Below, piece after piece: positions 61,042 to 64,000 of a stretch of DNA of 64,000 nucleotides; the stretch's first letter is position 1, and each line of letters begins with the position of its first letter. The stretch is taken from positions 1-64,000 of the forward strand of contig RPFO01002210.1 in assembly GCA_009746045.1 (NCBI GenBank), read 5' to 3'. Position numbers and translations under genes: made by a program. The notes under the pieces were generated by a model. The model ran no database searches and had not been told where the DNA came from. It saw nothing but the letters and a program-made list of their open reading frames with translations. The stretch is from Mesostigma viride. Lineage: Eukaryota > Streptophyta > Mesostigmatophyceae > Mesostigmatales > Mesostigmataceae.

Positions 61042-63650
61042 TCAGTATCCACTTGATGAGAGGACCGTGGCGTCAACTACTTTGTAGCAAGCAGCAAATG
61101 TGCACTTCACCAGATGTGCCAGTAGTTTCTCAAGCTTACCCGCCTCTGCCACAGGTTGGGCTGCCATCCCATTGATATCCAACAACGTGTCCGGGTTGTC
61201 ATGCATGGCATGCAACAAGGAAAAGTGGCCGCCACTGTACTTCAATATAGCACACAACTGCACGGTCACCTTGTACTGTTTCAATTCTGGGGGTGCTCCA
61301 ACCCAGATACGGAAATCTGTACGCCAGGGTAACCCATCACCCTTACTCACTTTACCAGGCAGCTTGGTAAAAAATTCGCAAAAGGTTAAACATGGTGGAA
61401 GTATTGACCAATAACGCCTGCGCAAGCACGTCGGTGCTTGGCACTTGCAAAGGATCAGAAGGCGCTGGCACGCAGACGACATGCGAGACTTAATGTTCCC
61501 CACAGCATCGTCATACGATAGCTCGAATGGGAGACCCCTGAACATTCCATCTACAAGCTGCCGATACCCACAGGTCCAACCCTGTAGGCGGACCTCACAA
61601 CCTGTTATATGCCACATGAGGTGGGTAAGGTTGTTACCAGCGCTAGCAAACGGGTCCTTTATTCGTTGGTATAGGGCGCCTAGCAAGTCAAGGAGCCTGC
61701 TCCTTGTGCTGTCCATTGCCTCTTGATTCTCCTCCGAACAAGCTGCCATGCACTGCAGCAATGTGAATCCAATTTCACAGTTCCTCCCATGGCCTCCGCC
61801 CCTTGACTTGCAAGTTACAAAGTGCAACCCAGAAAGGGCTAGGGTTTGCAAGCAAAGCAGCACTATATAGATGAATTCCAGTGCGCTATCCAAATGGCAG
61901 CTGTTCCTGCTTTTGGACCATGTAAAAGTGCTGCTCCTGAGTTTACGCAGTGGCACATTCCCGTGGGCACAGAGAAAATCTGCACCCTCCTTGCACCATT
62001 TGCACGCTCCACCCTCTTCTGCCGCCCCCTCTTCCTGCCCTCCCCCCCCTGCCTGCCCCTCCCCGATGAGCACCGCCTCCTCGGCTGCCTGCCCCTCCCC
62101 CATCGGTACCTCACCCCCTGCCTGCCCCTCCCCCTCTTCCTGCCCTCCCCCCCCTGCCTGCCCCTCCCCCTCTTCCTGCCCTCCCCCCCTACCTGCCCCT
62201 CCCCATGGGCACCGACTCCTCGGCTGCCTGCCCCTCCCCCATCGGTACCTCACCCCCTGCCTGCCCCTCCCCTCTTCCTGCCCTCCCCCCCTGCCTGCCC
62301 CTCCCCCACTTCCTGCCCTCCCCCCCCTGCCTGCCCCTCCCCTATGTGCACCGCCTCCTCGGCTGCCTGCCCCTCCCCCATGTGCACCGCCTCCTCGGCT
62401 GCCTGCCCCTCCCCCATCGGTACCGCACCCCCTTCCTGTCCCTCCCCCTCTTCCTGCCCCACCCCCCCTACCAGCCCCTCCCCCATCGGCCCCAACTCAA
62501 AAGGGCCACAATCAGGCAGCTGTATGTTTGTGCGAACACAGCCCTGCAAAACCATGAAACACAGCCCAAAAGCGCAACACACGGATATCAATGCTGGATA
62601 CGCACCCACAATACAGCTGCAGGACCGCTCCATCATAACATAGCTGACTGTGATTGCTACAAATACAAGAAAAAAATTGCCAATGCGTTTAACATATGCA
62701 CAACCCTGCTATAAGAAAGGGTGCGGCGTGCTGTTGCGAAACAAGAAGTCTAAGAGAAACAAACTAACCTTATCAATCACACCACCGCCTGACTGTGTCG
62801 CTTGTGCCGCTACCGCCGCGCCCTCAGCTGGCTGCGGCAGCTGCAGCAGCATTGCAAGGCCTGCCACTTTGGCTGTTGCAGATCGCAGCAACTCGCGTGC
62901 CAGACCATGCTCTGAGGCAATGGCAGCCCGCAGGATACGTGCTACCAGCTCGGGCTCAGCGGCTTGCAGAAGCAGCATTCCTGCTCCTCCACACACCGCT
63001 CTCTCCAGCACTTGCACCGCTTCATCAGACGAGGCACCCGCTGCTGCGTCCCCTGCCTGCTCCCGTACAACACCGCTTTGCTCCATGGGCACTGGTGTCC
63101 TTGCAGCCGTGCTGGTGCATTCGCCCTTTTGTCGCTTGAACGTGCTCTCCGCTGCTCTCCGGGAGGTTGTCCTGTTACGCAGCTGTTGCTGCAGACGATT
63201 CTTCTGCACCAGACGAAGTGACACGCAACCGTCAACAGAACACGATACGGAAGCCAAAAGATTCAACTGATTGACCCCTACATGACCATCATCACACATA
63301 ATTATGTTATTCTAGTCCCAACAAAGAATTGCCAGCTCAAGGACACTACAAGCACTACTCGCGAATTCAGGGGGCGCAGCATTCCACTCACTGCTGACTT
63401 AAAAGCCTTGAAGAGGTTCTCATCCCCTTGAAACTGGTCTTCACGCGCCTCCAACGCCGCCAATAAGTGCCTGCACACTGCCTCCCTCTCCCACGCATCT
63501 CCAGGGTGATTTAGTGCAGCAGCTGAAAAGTCATAGGGATGCTCGAAACGGGAGATGTCCACGTCCTGCCTTGTCTTGGCGTTGGTCACGAAGAGCGACG
63601 CAAATACACAGGAAAAAGCGAACCCATGAGCTGCCAGCAGTGATTCACTG
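61042..63650 (-). pseudogene. Split gene with possible Cys-protease-like domain, VNTR-broken
   Basis: Minus-strand exons about 63650-63392 (ends GCA before GTGAGT), 63203-62769 (ends AAG before GTTAGT) and 62519-61042 join in phase 0. The first exon is probably not the true start. Exon 3 opens with a Gly/Glu/Gln VNTR (GEGQAAEEAV type, 62480-62010) and continues in a different frame from about 62290, where a G run is one base short. After the VNTR come CKWCKEGADFLC and then SRNSCHLDSALEFIY, which resembles the N-x-C-x-LD box of USP/USPL1-type cysteine proteases. KYSGGHFSLLHAM could be the matching His box. These catalytic assignments are tentative. Exon 2 is helical and Ala-rich. No family is certain, and the homopolymer break may be an assembly error. 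Confidence 0.5.
62010..62480. repeat. CCCCTCCCC-rich coding VNTR
   Basis: Tandem C-rich modules (CTGCCTGCCCCTCCCC plus CCTCCTCGGCTG). They code a GEGQA-type repeat on the minus strand. C-run length varies between units, and the reading frame changes within the array. Confidence 0.9.
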
Positions 63651-64000
63651 CTATCGTACAACTAAGGCGGGGTAAGGAGTACCATTGCGTCCAACGTACA
63701 TACCAAACTGGCCTTGAGGTGCAAAAAGGACATTGACAGAACGGTCTGAAAGTGCCAAAATACAGCCTCGTAACTCCTGTACGATGCAAATTTAGTCGAA
63801 ACATGCTAGATCTTGGTAGGTAGCATGTTCAGGACACCAGTAGAAGGAATTTGTGGCGAAAAAAAATCATGGCAAGTAATATATGACCCTAGGAGCATAC
63901 ACTAAAATTTCCAGCCTCGATACTGCCTTTTTATTCGCTCACGATAGCCTGCCAGGCCGCCATGCCTGTCGGTGGAAATTCGGTCACCGTCGTGCACGCA
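63651..64000. other. No called gene; gene may continue upstream
   Basis: Probably intron or upstream exon sequence of the minus-strand gene, which likely continues beyond the window. No exon could be phased with confidence. Confidence 0.35.

Overview
The window is eukaryotic nuclear DNA. Its genes are split by GT-AG spliceosomal introns, it is full of microsatellites, minisatellites and satellites, and nearly every recognisable protein comes from a mobile element. The transposase families (MULE; Tnp2/CACTA or Plavaka-like; two further DDE-like families; an L1 ORF1-like protein) and the repeat load suggest a large, repeat-rich genome. A green-lineage alga, perhaps streptophyte, is my best guess, but no host marker gene confirms it. 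I see no rRNA, tRNA, CRISPR, bacterial operon or organelle gene.

Layout. 1-2316 (minus): a long ORF open to the window edge, with a PHD-like Cys/His finger and a QQQQFPQ/poly-Q tail. 2480-3490: 149-bp higher-order minisatellite. 4001-8744 (plus): DDE-like transposase whose frame breaks twice inside a GC-rich coding VNTR. 10494-10946: small acidic-tailed ORF. 13.37-17.93 kb: degenerate MULE with a duplicated 81-nt exon; a 1.14-kb piece lies inverted at 27.3-28.5 kb. 19.75-26.6 kb: satellite block (82-bp units in a 2186-bp higher-order repeat, then a TAACGTTA satellite and a 21-bp minisatellite). 28.7-32.4 kb (minus): split gene containing an uninterrupted (AAC)330 tract. 35.36-43.79 kb (plus): eight-exon DDE-like transposase with a 2A-like motif split by an intron. 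43.91-45.96 and 47.37-49.03 kb (minus): two split genes of unknown function. 50.0-55.5 kb (plus): Tnp2-like transposase. 56.7-60.3 kb: tail-to-tail pair of L1-ORF1-like elements without reverse transcriptase, surrounded by short hairpin-plus-A/T-tail repeats. 61.0-63.65 kb (minus): split gene with a possible Cys-protease-like domain.

How it fits together. The window reads as nested transposons, in which a transposase gene often sits next to an opposite-strand companion gene (2316 minus/4001 plus divergent; 43790 plus/43909 minus convergent; 49031 minus/50007 plus divergent). Three introns of two different transposases hold arrays of one minisatellite family built on a CATGCCAGCC core. Frame breaks in otherwise good genes cluster in homopolymers inside coding VNTRs, which could be real decay or assembly error. 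Many exons have no ATG or run off the window, so I reconstructed gene models from splice-site phase; all such models are inference.
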